Shown here one piece after another: positions 1 through 10,926 of a DNA stretch of 64,000 nt (position 1 is the stretch's first letter; the number at the start of each line of letters is the position of its first letter). This stretch comes from Siphonodentalium dalli (lineage: Eukaryota; Mollusca; Scaphopoda; Gadilida; Siphonodentaliidae), in the NCBI GenBank assembly GCA_032622095.1, contig CP136065.1:246823474-246887473 (forward strand). The letters are read 5' to 3'. A model generated the notes under the pieces. It saw nothing but the letters and a program-made list of their open reading frames with translations, was not told the origin of the DNA and did not search any database. The position numbers were made by a program, and so were the translations under genes.

Positions 1-762
1 CAAATACTCTGCAATCACACAAAACAACCAATCATATACCTGAGCTTCAAATACACTGCAATCAAACAAAAACAACCAATCGTATACCTGAGCCTCAAAT
101 ACACTGCAATCAAACAAAAACAACCAATCGTATACCTCAGCCTCACATACACTGCAATCAAACAAAAACAACCAATCGTATACCTGAGCCTCAAATACAC
201 TGCAATCAAACAAAAACAACCAATCGTATACCTCAGCCTCACATACACTGCAATCAAACAAAAACAACCAATCATATACCTGAGCCTCAAATACACTGCA
301 ATTATTCAAAAACAAACAATCATATACCTGAGCCTCAAATACTCTGCAATCATTAAAAAACAACCAATCATATACCTGAGCCTAAAATACACTGCAATCA
401 TTAAAAAACAACCAATCATATACCTGAGCCTAAAATACACTGCAATCATTAAAAAACAACCAATCATATACCTGAGCCTCAAATACTCTGCAATCACACA
501 AAACAACCAATCATATACCTGAGCTTCAAATACACTGCAATTTTAACAAAAACAACCAATCATATACCTGCACCTCAAAACACACTGCAATCAAACAAAA
601 ACATCCAATCATATTACTGAGCCTCAAATACACTGCAATCAAATAAAAACAACCAATCATATACCTGAGCCTCAAATACACTAACAAAAACAACCAATCA
701 TATATAATTGAGCCTCAAATACACTGCAATCAAACAAAAACAGCCATTGGTCACATGACTTA
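1..762. repeat. About 48-bp minisatellite, cut by the window edge
   Basis: About 15 imperfect units. On the minus strand each has TTTGATTGCAG, then TGTATTTGAGGCTCAG, then GTATATGATTGG, so it contains both an acceptor-like and a donor-like sequence. The open frames across it are by-products of repetition. Confidence 0.9.
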
Positions 763-904
763 CATTACTGAAACAATCAGGGTTGCCCAGTGTAGCCTGC
801 GTTAAAGAGTCCAATATAATGGTGGATTTTGTGTTAATATTCTAACCCATGTTCAGACTGATATGCTTCCCAACTCTCAGTGAAAGAGCTTCCTTTTTAA
901 GGAT

Positions 905-1260
905 GTCCCCATAGCCGAGGTGGTTAGGTCATGGATAAAATCATTTCAGTCAGTGCTAAACAAGGTCAGTGTGGCTTCGAACTGAGTCCGTTCCTCCATA
1001 AATCTGTAGGAAAAAGTCTGGAGGAAAATCGTCGGAATAAATAGTTGATCAATTTTGATGCTCTGATCACTATTACTGACCCGATTGGTGTCCTAATTCC
1101 AGTACTTTTAACATGTACAATTAGGTTTCTTATATAAATGACATGTCTATTTATAAGTTTAAGGAAATCGGCAATAAATTAATTTTATTAATTTATCAAT
1201 TATCAACCTCACTGGTTGGTGCGAGTTCGAACCCTGACATGGGCAAATTGTTGGACTGAT
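905..1260 (+). repeat. SINE-like sequences with pol III box motifs
   Basis: CATAGCCGAGGTGGTTAGG at 911 resembles a tRNA A box, with GGCTTCGAACTGA some 60 bases on. A separate GTGCGAGTTCGAACCC at 1217 resembles a B box. Neither forms a full tRNA cloverleaf, so I call them SINE remnants. Confidence 0.4.
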
Positions 1261-1380
1261 TTTCAAGCTTGATCTGAGTTGGGGGACATCTCGGTGTGAC
1301 ATTCTGATCGATACATGGCCATTTCGAAAAGATATGAGAATTTGTTCATGCCAAGCCTTGAAATAGGGTGTCTGTCATTT

Positions 1381-1472
1381 GCAGAATGGGGCCCCAGAGG
1401 GTGAATTTAGTGATGCTACCCCGCATAGCGGGCTAGCATCACCAAATTCACCCTTTGGGGACCTCATTCTGC
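1381..1472. mobile_element. 92-bp palindromic element
   Basis: Perfect-type hairpin: GCAGAATG.GG.CCCCAGAGGG arm, GCTAGCCCGCTATGCGGG-like centre, inverted arm. The same family occurs at 3825, 10190, 31044, 31147, 39623 and 39927. Confidence 0.85.
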
Positions 1473-1555
1473 TGAGGTGTAAGCAGAATCAGGTCTCCAG
1501 AGAGTGAATTTGAAGCAATGAACATATACTGAGTCTGGGCCTCCATAAATGTTTT

Positions 1556-1830
1556 ATAAATTTTTTGCCCCTTCTCAAACCCCATCCCTGACATGGACGG
1601 CACCAAACGATATATTTACATCACACAATTAGAGACCCTATATCATGGGTGATGTCGGATTATATATAAGTTAGGTGGAAATCGGTGACAAATAAGTTTT
1701 TATCAATATTTTGCCCTTCCCTACCCCCATTGACATGGACGGCACCAAACAATATATTTTCATCACAAAATTAGAGACCCTATATCATGGGTGATGTCGG
1801 ATTATATATAAGTTAGCTGGAATCTATACC
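1556..1830. repeat. About 130-bp direct duplication
   Basis: Two units sharing CATGGACGGCACCAAACRAT and GAGACCCTATATCATGGGTG. Function unknown. Confidence 0.8.
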
Positions 1831-2046
1831 ACAAGATTATCTAGTAGAACATTGCGATGATTCAATATCAGTTTGGTGGGAATGGGCAACAAACAAATTT
1901 CATCAAATTTGTTGGTGCCTCTCCCGTTTTTTATCTCTGACTCAGACAGCACCACTTTGGAATATTTTATTTTGCACCATTATCTTTATCGACAAAAGTT
2001 ACCTGTGTTAGATCTCTTTGGAACCCCCTACAAGGTCCTCATTTAA

Positions 2047-2348
2047 CCCTTTACCCCAACAAAACGGCCAAAAACGCCCAAATAAAGCTTCAACAGCCTA
2101 AAATATCTTCGGTCTGTCTCACTAACACCATACAAATATGGATATCATTGGAACCGGTTCATTGACCACATTGTGATGGTTACAGTTATGCCCTGTGCCA
2201 ATGCATATTTTTCTACATTCTTTGACAATTTTATCATTTTTAATATGTGTTAAGCCAATGCATTCTCTTATATATGTGAGGCGACCTATGGTCGACTCGC
2301 ATATATAAGAGAATGCATTGGCACAGGGCCGTTCTGTTGGGTAAAGGG
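2047..2348. mobile_element. piggyBac-like MITE, family variant
   Basis: Flanked by TTAA on both sides; ends CCCTTTACCCCAACAAAACG and its inverted match. The centre is the 67-bp hairpin CCAATGCATTCTCTTATATA... (2255-2321) shared with the 3964, 28639 and 47018 elements. Confidence 0.78.
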
Positions 2349-2400
2349 TTAATTTCTATTGCAAACAGACAATCGCAAATATGTATAAGATTTGACCTAC

Positions 2401-2556
2401 CTTGTTTCGTCCTGGAAGTGGACGACACAGACAAGGTTGTCAAAGCTGATCACCGCCTGAATCACATTCTTTACTTTCTTCTCCTCCAACACTTTAACTT
2501 TCTCATAGTTTCCCTGCAGACAGGAGGAGTCATCATTGATTGCCAGGTACGGTGAG
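2401..2556 (-). CDS. Exon 17, residues 1062-1112; the gene continues beyond it
   Basis: Acceptor GTTGTTTTAG, donor ACAAG|GTAGGTC, 156 bp (1 + 51 codons + 2). It encodes SPYLAINDDSSCLQGNYEKV, a charged turn, and AVISFDNLVCVVHFQDET. It ends in phase 2 at a good donor, so at least one more exon exists. I found no convincing candidate in 1-2400. Confidence 0.8.
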
Positions 2557-2589
2557 CTAAAACAACGGGATAAATAAATCATTATTTAA

Positions 2590-3060
2590 TTAAACTGACA
2601 GGTTCAATAATAGATTGACAGGAACAGAAAGCTAAAGTAATTTCAATCATTATTGACTGCTATAATGAATTAAACAGACAGGTTAAATCATTATTGACAG
2701 GTAGTGTATTGAATAGACAGGTTCAATAATTACAGATTGAGAGGAAAGGAAAGCAAAATTGGCATGTTGAATCATTATTGACAGCTATCATGAATTAAAC
2801 AGACAAGTTCAATCATAGATTGACAGGAATGTATCTCCACATTGGCAGATTCAATAAAAAGATTGACAGGTATAGTGAATTGAACAGACAGGTTCAATCA
2901 TTATAGAAAGTTAAATCAACAGGTTCAATCATTATTTACTGGACTTGGGAATTGAATAAATAGATTAAATCGCGATAGAGTGACAGGAATGGAAAGCTAA
3001 ATAGGCAGGTTCGATCATTATTGAGTAATATACAAGTATCAACATTGGCAAGGTTAACTG
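2590..3060. repeat. Degenerate 50-70-bp repeats upstream of exon 17
   Basis: It contains many GACAGGTTCAATMATWA words. Some units carry GAAAGCTAAA, a faint match to the exon 17 acceptor region (GTGAGCTAAAAC), too weak to claim. Confidence 0.6.
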
Positions 3061-3110
3061 ATTACTTCTCATTTAAGAGTACTAAATGGACATGCTAATT
3101 TCTAATATGA

Positions 3111-3223
3111 CAGTATTAAAGTGGTTAACTCGATCTTTTCTGGTTAACTCACCATCTCTAGTCCCAACAGTACTAAAGTGGGTGACTCAATCTTTTAGAG
3201 TTAACTCACCATCTCTCGTCCAA
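3111..3223. repeat. 56/57-bp duplication of the exon 16 donor
   Basis: Two units (3111-3167 and 3168-3223), each with GAGATG|GTGAGTTAAC on the minus strand. The second unit contains the real donor. Confidence 0.85.
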
Positions 3224-3383
3224 CAGTATTAAACCTGGCAGCATTGTATCTGGATCCAGAAAACTGATGCCATCTTTGGTGTGAAGTAAGACTAGATTTC
3301 CGACGATATTTATCCCCTCTATCTTTGGAAACTCACCGATCTCATCAACATCACCTCCACTCTCACCATTAGAAACCAAAACT
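3210..3383 (-). CDS. Exon 16, residues 1004-1060, beta-rich
   Basis: Acceptor GAATTTGCAG, donor GAGATG|GTGAGTTAAC, 174 bp (1 + 57 codons + 2). It encodes GINIVGNLVLLHTKDGISFL followed by DPDTMLPGLILLDER, again blade-like. A second copy of the border with an equally good donor lies 57 bp downstream at 3153. Using it would add a stop codon (TGA) straight after the normal end. Confidence 0.83.
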
Positions 3384-3574
3384 CTGCAAATTCAGAATTA
3401 AAGTTATGTTATGTGCTTACTTAGCATTAACATTTTTGTGTTCCAATTCTGGCAGAACAAAATGCAGATAAAATTAATACTATTCTCCAAAAATAAATCT
3501 TGGGTGCAAATAGAATAACAAGAAAACAATTCTACTTTGTAACAAAATTCTCATTTTGTCATGAATTTTCTAAT

Positions 3575-3917
3575 TCACCAAATTCACCCTCTGGGGACCT
3601 CATTCTGCATGGCCTCATCTGCTATGGGAGAAATAGACTCAGATAGAAGTTCCCAAATGGTGAATATTGTGATGTACATCCATTGTGAACCTTGATTATG
3701 CAATGTGTCGTCTGCCAATTTGGGGATATAGAGAAACTAAACTAAAAAAGAAATAGAATCTATGTGAAGAAGTTTCTATAGAAATTTTATAATAAAGAAA
3801 CAATCCAGAGAAGATGAGACCTAAGCAGAATGAGGTCCCCAGAGGGTGAATTTAGTTATGCTAGCCCGCTATGCAGGATAGCGTCACTAAATTCACCCTC
3901 TGGGGACCTCATTTTGC
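3575..3917. mobile_element. Composite palindrome element: half-hairpin, core, full hairpin
   Basis: Half palindrome at 3575-3608, about 210 bp of core (TTCCCAAATGGTGAATATTG ...), then a full hairpin at 3825-3917. The same layout recurs at 39623-39994, so the core belongs to the element. Confidence 0.75.
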
Positions 3918-3963
3918 AAATGATAGGCACACTAATTCTCAGGCTTGGCATCCGTTGTGTTAA

Positions 3964-4360
3964 CCCTTTCAGTGCCAGGGGCCGATCTCATCGGCCCTAA
4001 TTTACGGTCTGTAAAATCGGCCCTTTTTTGGGTATGCTATAGCGAATTTAAAAACAAACTGGATAAAACCTTAGCGGGATGTTATAACTCAAAACTATCA
4101 CCAAGTATTCATAGTAATAATTTTGATGCCCATGAAAAACGTAAGATTCCCTGGCACTAAACCTACAAAATAAGTCTGTTAAAGAATACAAGAAAAAATT
4201 ATCAAAATTGTAAAAAATAATAACAAATGATGAAAAATTGTTAGGCCAATGCATTCTCTTATATATGCGAGGCGACCTATGGTCGACTCGCATATATAAG
4301 AGAATGCATTGGCGCAGGGTATATGGGTTGATACAAAAATCGGACCTGGCACTGAAAGGG
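3964..4360. mobile_element. piggyBac-like MITE
   Basis: TTAA on both sides; ends CCCTTTCAGTGCCAGG and CCTGGCACTGAAAGGG. It contains a GGCCGATCTCATCGGCC palindrome near the left end and the central 67-bp hairpin. Confidence 0.85.
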
Positions 4361-4487
4361 TTAACACACCCATTGGAGAGATTCTATTTTGAGCACAATG
4401 TGAGATGGTGGGATTTGACAGGTTTGGCATAAACGTAGAATTAATTTATTACAGAAAAGAGTGGTTTCCAATATTGTATTTATTGCA

Positions 4488-5147
4488 TGACAAGTTTTGT
4501 AAATTCCGCTATAAATTGGGGACGAGGGGTAGATTCTATTTATTACATGATCCAAAACCTTGATAAACATTCTTAAATCAATAAATGGGACGTGAAACTA
4601 ACATTGGCTTCTTTTAGGCCTGCGATGACATTTCACATAACTATGCATTATTTTCCCGCGTGAAGAAATAGTCCCAGACAAATAAAGACTCTTTGACATA
4701 TTTAATGGCGTATATTTAATGAAATAACTTTTCAAATTCTTTATTCATTAGAGTTTGTTGGAAAACATTTGTAGCATAACAGGAAATAGTGCCAGGTGAC
4801 CTTTGACTTCCGGTTTGTTGTCTGTTTACATTCCGTATGCTACAGCTCAAAATAATATGGCTTCGAATATTTTCCGACAAACTCCAATGAATAAAGAATT
4901 TGAAAAGTTATTTCATTAAATATATGCCATTAAATATGTCAAAGAGTCTTTATTTGTCTGGGACTATTTCTTCACGCGGGCAAATAAGGCATAGTTATGT
5001 GAAATGTCATCGCAGGCCTAAAAGAAGCCGATGTATGTTTCACATCCCATTTGTTGATTTATGAATGTTTATCAAGGTTTTGGATCATGTGATAAATAGA
5101 ATCTACACATCGTCCCCAATTTATAGTGGAATTTACAAAACTTGTCA
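4488..5147. mobile_element. Foldback element with arms of about 270-290 bp
   Basis: Left arm 4488-4775, right arm about 4880-5147, loop about 100 bp containing TGACTTCCGGTTTGTTGTC. The arms are long and nearly identical. A short third fragment of the arm is at 5165-5210. Confidence 0.82.
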
Positions 5148-5434
5148 AGTAAATTAGGTCTGGACTTGTTTCGTAAATTCCGCTATAAACTGGGGACTCG
5201 TTGAAGATCCTCTATATATTCCAGTATCAAACTAATCAGCTACGAAGCTCTGTACAATGCAACGTATGTGTGTAAACAGTTAAATATTGATCGATCATAA
5301 CGCACCGACATCATTTCACCCAGGACACAGGGTGTAGCGTTGGGAGTCTTGTCACATGTGACATCATCACAGATAACATTTCTCAACCCTTCAAATCTAA
5401 CACATGGACAGCATGGAGTAAATCTTAATTATAC

Positions 5435-5575
5435 CTTGTTTTGCCTGTATGTATGCCGAACATCCGGTTTCCCAGTATATAAGGTGTTGTAATAGGAGGT
5501 TCACTGTTGTTCTGTGACAACGCACCCACATTTAACAATTCCTTCCCCTTATGATCGTACACACAGACTTTATTT
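5435..5575 (-). CDS. Exon 15, residues 957-1002, beta-rich
   Basis: Acceptor TTAATTTCAG, donor AAACAAG|GTATAAT, 141 bp (1 + 46 codons + 2). It encodes NKVCVYDHKGKELLNVG and TPYILGNRMFGIHTGKT. The pattern of a short strand followed by 'D..GKEL' resembles a propeller blade; this is inference, since no WD dipeptide is present. Confidence 0.82.
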
Positions 5576-5634
5576 CTGAAATTAATAAAAAAAACATAAG
5601 AGGAGGGTTAATATACCAATAACTTGATTTTGGA

Positions 5635-6320
5635 GGGCGTTATGGTTTATTAACGGCCCTCCAGAAATGATTAACAGCCCGAGGGTTCATTAAAGGCCCG
5701 AGACGAAGTCGAGGGCCTTTAATGGCCCGAGGGCTGTTAATCATTTCTGGAGGGCCGTTAATAAACCGTAACGCCCGACAAAATAAAGTTATTACTATTA
5801 TTACCACTTTCTGAAATGAAACCCAACTAGAACATAGATGAGTGAGTAGGCAACAATATGTCAAATGAAATACATGTAATAACTCTTTTTTTCAAAACGA
5901 TCACAATTCAAACCATGTGTCGTCTGTTCGTTGTCAAACAAATTGTCACGTGACTAATTATATTATTTACCACGAAAATAGGGACATATCTAACGAAAAT
6001 TCAGTCAGAAATCTAATTTATTCCACTTGTTAGGTAACACTTACTTGTTGTTGGTCTGTTATTACATCATTTACATCTACTACAGTAAAATGTCAGTTTT
6101 ATTCGTAATAATATACTATAAACTTGTTTTAACAGAAATTCCGAAATCCGAAATAAGGTTGCGTTCGATTGGATTTCTAGCAAATCGCAAACCGGATGCG
6201 GGCCGTTAATATCGTTAATGGCCCGCATCCGGTTTGATGCCGGGCGTTATGGCTTTTTACCGTTCGGGTAAAATACTGTTAATCTACTAGAGAACGCCCT
6301 CTAAAGTGGTAATAATGGTG
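5635..6320. mobile_element. Palindromic element with two GC-rich hairpins
   Basis: Hairpin 1 at 5635-5776 has near-perfect arms of about 65 bp (GGCCCTCCAGAAATGATTAA). Hairpin 2 is at 6189-6235 (ACCGGATGCGGGCCGTTAA). The outer ends share GGGCGTTATGG and ACGCCCTC-type motifs plus AAGTGGTAATAAT, suggesting one unit. Confidence 0.6.
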
Positions 6321-6499
6321 CTTTAAAGATTTATGTTCTGAAGGAATAACAAGAAAGTTTGAAGAGAAATTCAATAATGCTTGAAGCTCATTTTCTGTAC
6401 AATTTTCAAAAACGTTATTTCCAACTGTAATTGAAATTTCTCAACATATTACACTGCAGTTTATATACAAAAGAGAATCAACCTTTACTCTGTTATAAG

Positions 6500-7140
6500 C
6501 AGGGTTGGTGATTTTATTTATACCCCCACTTTCGAAGAAAATGGGGGGTATACTGGATTGACAGCGTCCGTCCGTCCGTCACGTTTTCTCCTTCCGTTCG
6601 TCCGTCCGTCCGTCGGTCCGTCCGTCCGACCTCATAACTCGAACAACTATGAACCGATTTCAATAATTTTTTGTATGCAATCTCCTTAGGACGGTCTCTC
6701 CGCATGATGCTAATTGCGGTTCGGTCCGACTTTTTATTTTAAAGTTACGCCTCTTTTTCGACTTATTTTGACTTAGAAAATTCTGTCCGACTTAATAACT
6801 TTAACAAATATGAACCGATTTCAATAATTTTTGGTATACATGCTTCTCACAATACCCTCTCTACATGATGCGGCTAGGGATTGGCTCAGACTGTTTTTCG
6901 TAATATTACACCTCATTTTCGACTTATTTTGACTTAGAAAATTCTGTCTGACTTAATAACTTTAACAAATATGAACCGATTTGAATAATTTTTTCTGTAC
7001 AAGCTTCTTGTGACACCATATTGATATTATTAGTCCGAATTTTTCTTTAAAGTTAAAAATCTTTTTGGTTGAGTTTACGGATAATGCGGGTTGAATTTGC
7101 CACAGTGGGGGTATACTAGCACTCGAGTGCACACCTCTTG
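6500..7140. repeat. Interspersed repeat on the minus strand with GTCC tract
   Basis: A TCCGTCCGTCC tract at 6560-6630, then about 170-bp blocks containing AACAAATATGAACCGATTT. It begins with TATACCCCC and ends with GGGGGTATACTAGCACTC, so the ends are partly inverted. Confidence 0.7.
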
Positions 7141-8089
7141 TTTTAAATATATAAAAAAATCCATTTATTTGATTTAAATAAGATTATTTTTAATTTAAAT
7201 CGATTTTTTAAATTTTGTTTCTAACAGTTATGAAAACATGTAATTGTGCAATGTCTTTGATAAATGAAGGTTCTAAAAGGTGTAGTCTATTATATCCAAT
7301 GCTGGACTAATCATAATTCTATTATTATATTATTATTTATTGTATACCTATCAAACTCAAATATCATGGCAGTACAGATATAGCGACCATGTACTTTAAT
7401 TATGTCCATGTAAGTTCAAATGTTGTGATATATGGATAGGTAGACCTATGCTTAAACAGTAAATTTTAGCTGAAAATTTATTATTATCAATCGCGTTTAC
7501 TCTTAGGTGATTTGAGGACATAATCACACCATACCAGTATACCGAGTATAGACATTAGACAACTAGAGTAGTTTAGATGGCAGAGTATATGGTAGAGTTA
7601 CACGGTTAGCATTTACATGTATGGCAATCAGAAAAGGAAATGAAATTAAACAGTGTAATGAGATGTGCTGAATCTAAGTGAAGTTACAAATAATGCTAAC
7701 AATGTCAAGCTGACCAGGCCGTTGCTGGAGCAGTAATCAACGTACCATGCAGCATTCATGTAGTTTCAATAGGGTTGACAATTACTGTACAATTTCATAT
7801 CTCTTATCCAATTTTGTATATTGTTTAATCATACTCATGTTATAGTTTACAAAAACCTATTGCATTTCTTGACTTTTTACCATTATTTCATTTTTTTAAA
7901 TTTAAATTAATGAATTTTTGGGGAAAAAAAATCATTTATTTAAATCGGCCAACCGTGGTTATTAGTGCACTGATTAATTCATTTAGCCAGTGAGGACAAA
8001 TTCACATATCTTATGAATAACAGCAACCCACTAACATGCCTAAGAGGGGATCATAAAACATGCCTGTCATTTTTCAAAACATTTCTCTG
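7141..8089. other. Intron stretch, AT-rich, no feature seen
   Basis: Intron between exons 14 and 15. It holds scattered poly-A/T and ATTTAAAT words only. Confidence 0.5.
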
Positions 8090-8565
8090 ATAAATTCTGG
8101 TGGCAGGGCGTGCCAACGGGTTCAAATTTGAAACAAAGATGGCTGAAGATCCATATGAAGTTTGGTGATGATCAGATGAGGAATGTGGCCTGTATGGTGT
8201 GCCAAAGATTTTAGTCATCCAAGATGATTGCTGACGGCCACGTTTTTTTTTTTTTTATCGAAAATATTTCAAATTTGATAGCTCCCCTCTAGAGGTGATC
8301 CTAAAATATGCCTGTAAAATTTCAAAAGATTTCTCCAATAAATGCAGGCTGCAGGGTGTGCCGGTGGAAACAAATTTTAAATCCAAGATGACTGAAGGGG
8401 GCCATGTTTTTTTATGAATTTTGGAAAAAATCAATGGCTTCCATCTGAAGGTGATGATTGGATAAGGGAAGTTGCCTGTATGGTGTGCCAAAGGAAATTG
8501 TTGACAGATGGACACACAGATGTACACCAACCCACAAAAGCTCAAACTTGACTTCAAGTTGAGCT
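8090..8565. repeat. Interspersed repeat, 'aagatggctgaagatccat' type
   Basis: Two blocks with GGTGATGATC.GAT.A.GGAA and GCCTGTATGGTGTGCCAAAG, ending CTCAAACTTGACTTCAAGTT. A related copy lies at 48430-48600. Confidence 0.65.
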
Positions 8566-8843
8566 AATAATTAGTACTACATGTATGCATTGGAGTAATG
8601 TCATGTGCTTGCTACAAAGGTCATAGTTATATCTAGATGGTAGTTGTGATAGGCAGGAAGATATTCGAGACCGTGGCAATGTCCATTCCAGGCAAATACT
8701 TTATGACTGAGCATTACTATGTATCATTTCTGGATATTAGCACCATTATATCACAAATTTGTGTACTGCCAAATCATCTTGAACATGAAGCATTTTTCCA
8801 ATAAAGTATCTACTGTATCTATCTATTTTGATGAAGCACTCAC

Positions 8844-8998
8844 GTGTTGGCACTGCTCCCATACGCTATCCATAGCATGCTGCCAGGTATCCTGTTATTC
8901 CTTTGGTTCGGACAAACAGACCTCATCTCATGAATGGGGGTGGATGGTGAGAAATGTTCGTAATTCTGGAAACTTTCTGCAGAACTGCAGTCAAAGAA
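8844..8998 (-). CDS. Exon 14, residues 905-955
   Basis: Acceptor TTTTTTCTCCAG, donor CAACAC|GTGAGTG, 155 bp (51 codons + 2). It encodes FFDCSSAESFQNYEHFSPS, then CPNQRNNRIPGSMLWIAYG. The final strand-like segment may begin the beta-rich C-terminal part. No border duplication was seen. Confidence 0.82.
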
Positions 8999-9004
8999 CT
9001 GGAG

Positions 9005-9559
9005 AAAAAAACAACAGAAGATTAGTGATACCTTTCTTATCTCCATGGCAGAAGAGTAGGGCCTCGTGATTAGTCAAATTGAATTTCAAATCTCTATTCA
9101 TTCTTACGGATGGAATCGTTTTTGATTTTGAGTCCCCACAGTTATGATTCTATTCATTGATGAGCTGCATTATACTCTCGTTGATTTATCTTCTACCAAA
9201 GCTTAGAAACATGTTAAAGGGACTCAAGGCCTTCAAAGTGGGTTCATGCGAATTAACATCAAAGTCTGTAAAACACCTATTATCAACAAGTGTATGAAAA
9301 AATAGATTGAATTTGTCCTTATTTTAATTTTAATTAATTTAACTCAAATAACGAGATTTAAAGGCCCATTTAATTTTCGAGTCACCGATTATTTAGTGCC
9401 TTGATATGTGGGGACCTCATTCTGCATGGCCTCATTGACTAAAGACCCAAAACTAATCGCCCAGAAACCAAAAACCAAAATAATGGTGCAAAAAAAGGGC
9501 CGTAACTCCTGACAATTTAGGGGAAAATTAGAAATTGACCAAGTATGTTCTGGGATTTT
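9005..9559. other. Intron stretch upstream of exon 14, no gene seen
   Basis: A short fragment of the palindrome family (GGGGACCTCATTCTGCATGG) is at 9409-9430. Nothing else is recognisable. Confidence 0.5.
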
Positions 9560-9957
9560 TACCAGTGTATGGGATTCCAGGAGGCTCACAACAATAAGGT
9601 ATCTATCAAGGAGTGTATGGGACGTCCAGGAGGCTCACAATAATAAGGTATCTATCAAGGAATGTATGGGACGTCCAGGAGGCTCACAACAATAAGGTAT
9701 CTATCAAGGAATGTATGGGACGTCCAGGAGGCTCACAACAATAAGGTATCTATCAAGGAATGTATGGGACGTCCAGGAGGCTCACAACAATAAGGTATCT
9801 ATCAAGGAGTGTATGGGACGTCCAGGAGGCTCACAACAATAAGGTATCTATCAAGGAATGTATGGGACTTCCAGGAGGCTCACAACAATAAGGTATCTAT
9901 CAAGGAATGTATGGGACGTCCAGGAGGCTCACAACAATAAGGTATCTATCAAGGAAT
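9560..9957. repeat. 49-bp minisatellite, about eight units
   Basis: Unit: GGTATCTATCAAGGAATGTA followed by the GGACGTCCAGGAGGCTC part. It lies in the intron upstream of exon 14 and shows no relation to the exon borders. Confidence 0.92.
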
Positions 9958-10189
9958 GTCCAAAAATGTGCATGTCAAAAGATGTCTATGGGGAACTGGA
10001 ACTTTTTTCTGAATCTAATAATAACATGTTTATGAGACTTAATAATGAAACAATATACATTAAATTTGTAGGAGTCCCAGATAATACAATTTGTAGAGAC
10101 GGATGCACTGACAGACGGATGGACAAGCTGCTTTCAGTATAACCCCCACAACACATTGCGGGGAGTATAATCAACAACCCAACATCCTA

Positions 10190-10282
10190 GCAGAATGAGG
10201 TTCCTAGAGGGTGAATTTGGTGATGCTAGCCCGCTATGCGGGGTAGCATCACTAAATTCACCCTCTGGGGACCTCATTCTGC
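10190..10282. mobile_element. 92-bp palindromic element
   Basis: Member of the family at 1381, with a clean inverted repeat around GCTAGCCCGCTATGCGGGGT. Confidence 0.85.
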
Positions 10283-10673
10283 AAATGACAGGCACACTAT
10301 TTCAAGGCTTGATGCCAATAATTTCTGAAGGGCCTGCGAATAGAATCGTAATACACGAGAAACTCATGTTATTACTATTAATAGCATTCATCTAGCATGA
10401 CCCAAATACGTCTAACACATGTTATTCGTTCTTTAAAAATATGTGTGGTCAAATAATCCATTTGATATTTACAAATGAAAAATTGAAGTGTGATACAACA
10501 CAGGATGCGGCATACCTTTCAAGGAGATAATGTTTGTTGTTAAGTCAGTGATGTCATGATGAAAGTGGGGGGGGGCAATTGGCTGTGATTGCGCGATAAT
10601 TTCATTATCAGCCCGCAACAGCAGGGCATTATAAGGTTTCATCATGAAAGTAAAACTCTGTTAATACTTTTAA

Positions 10674-10926
10674 CCTTTTCTATACTGAACGGATTCTCCC
10701 ACTCAGTTATAAAAGTATACATTGGAATGGTCTAATATCCATCTGGAGGGGAGTTCGGGACAATCAAGCATATGACAGATAATAAAAGTGCAGAAGGAGT
10801 CGTATTTATTGGAGGGAAATGTTCAGATAATAAGTTCAACAAACGACCTATTGTCACTTGTTGACTTATTATCTGAACATTTCCTAAAGGATAACAACTA
10901 CTCAATGAGTATTTAGTATAGAAAGG
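10674..10926. mobile_element. MITE with CCTTTTCTATACTGAAC ends
   Basis: Ends are inverted (CCTTTTCTATACT / AGTATAGAAAGG). It contains TATAAAAGTATACATTGGA and an internal inverted repeat around AACAAACGACCTATTGTC. Copies at 30751 and 35388. Confidence 0.75.

Noticed and set aside
15-506. 93- and 66-codon minus-strand frames (CFCLIAVYLRLRY repeats)
   Set aside because: They follow from repetition of a 48-bp unit that has no stop; there is no start context or domain.
911-1000. A tRNA gene
   Set aside because: The A-box-like word is good, but no cloverleaf can be formed and the B box is imperfect; more likely a SINE remnant.
2590-3060. Border-derived repeat at the exon 17 acceptor
   Set aside because: Only a few bases match the acceptor and the units are too diverged to claim a common origin.
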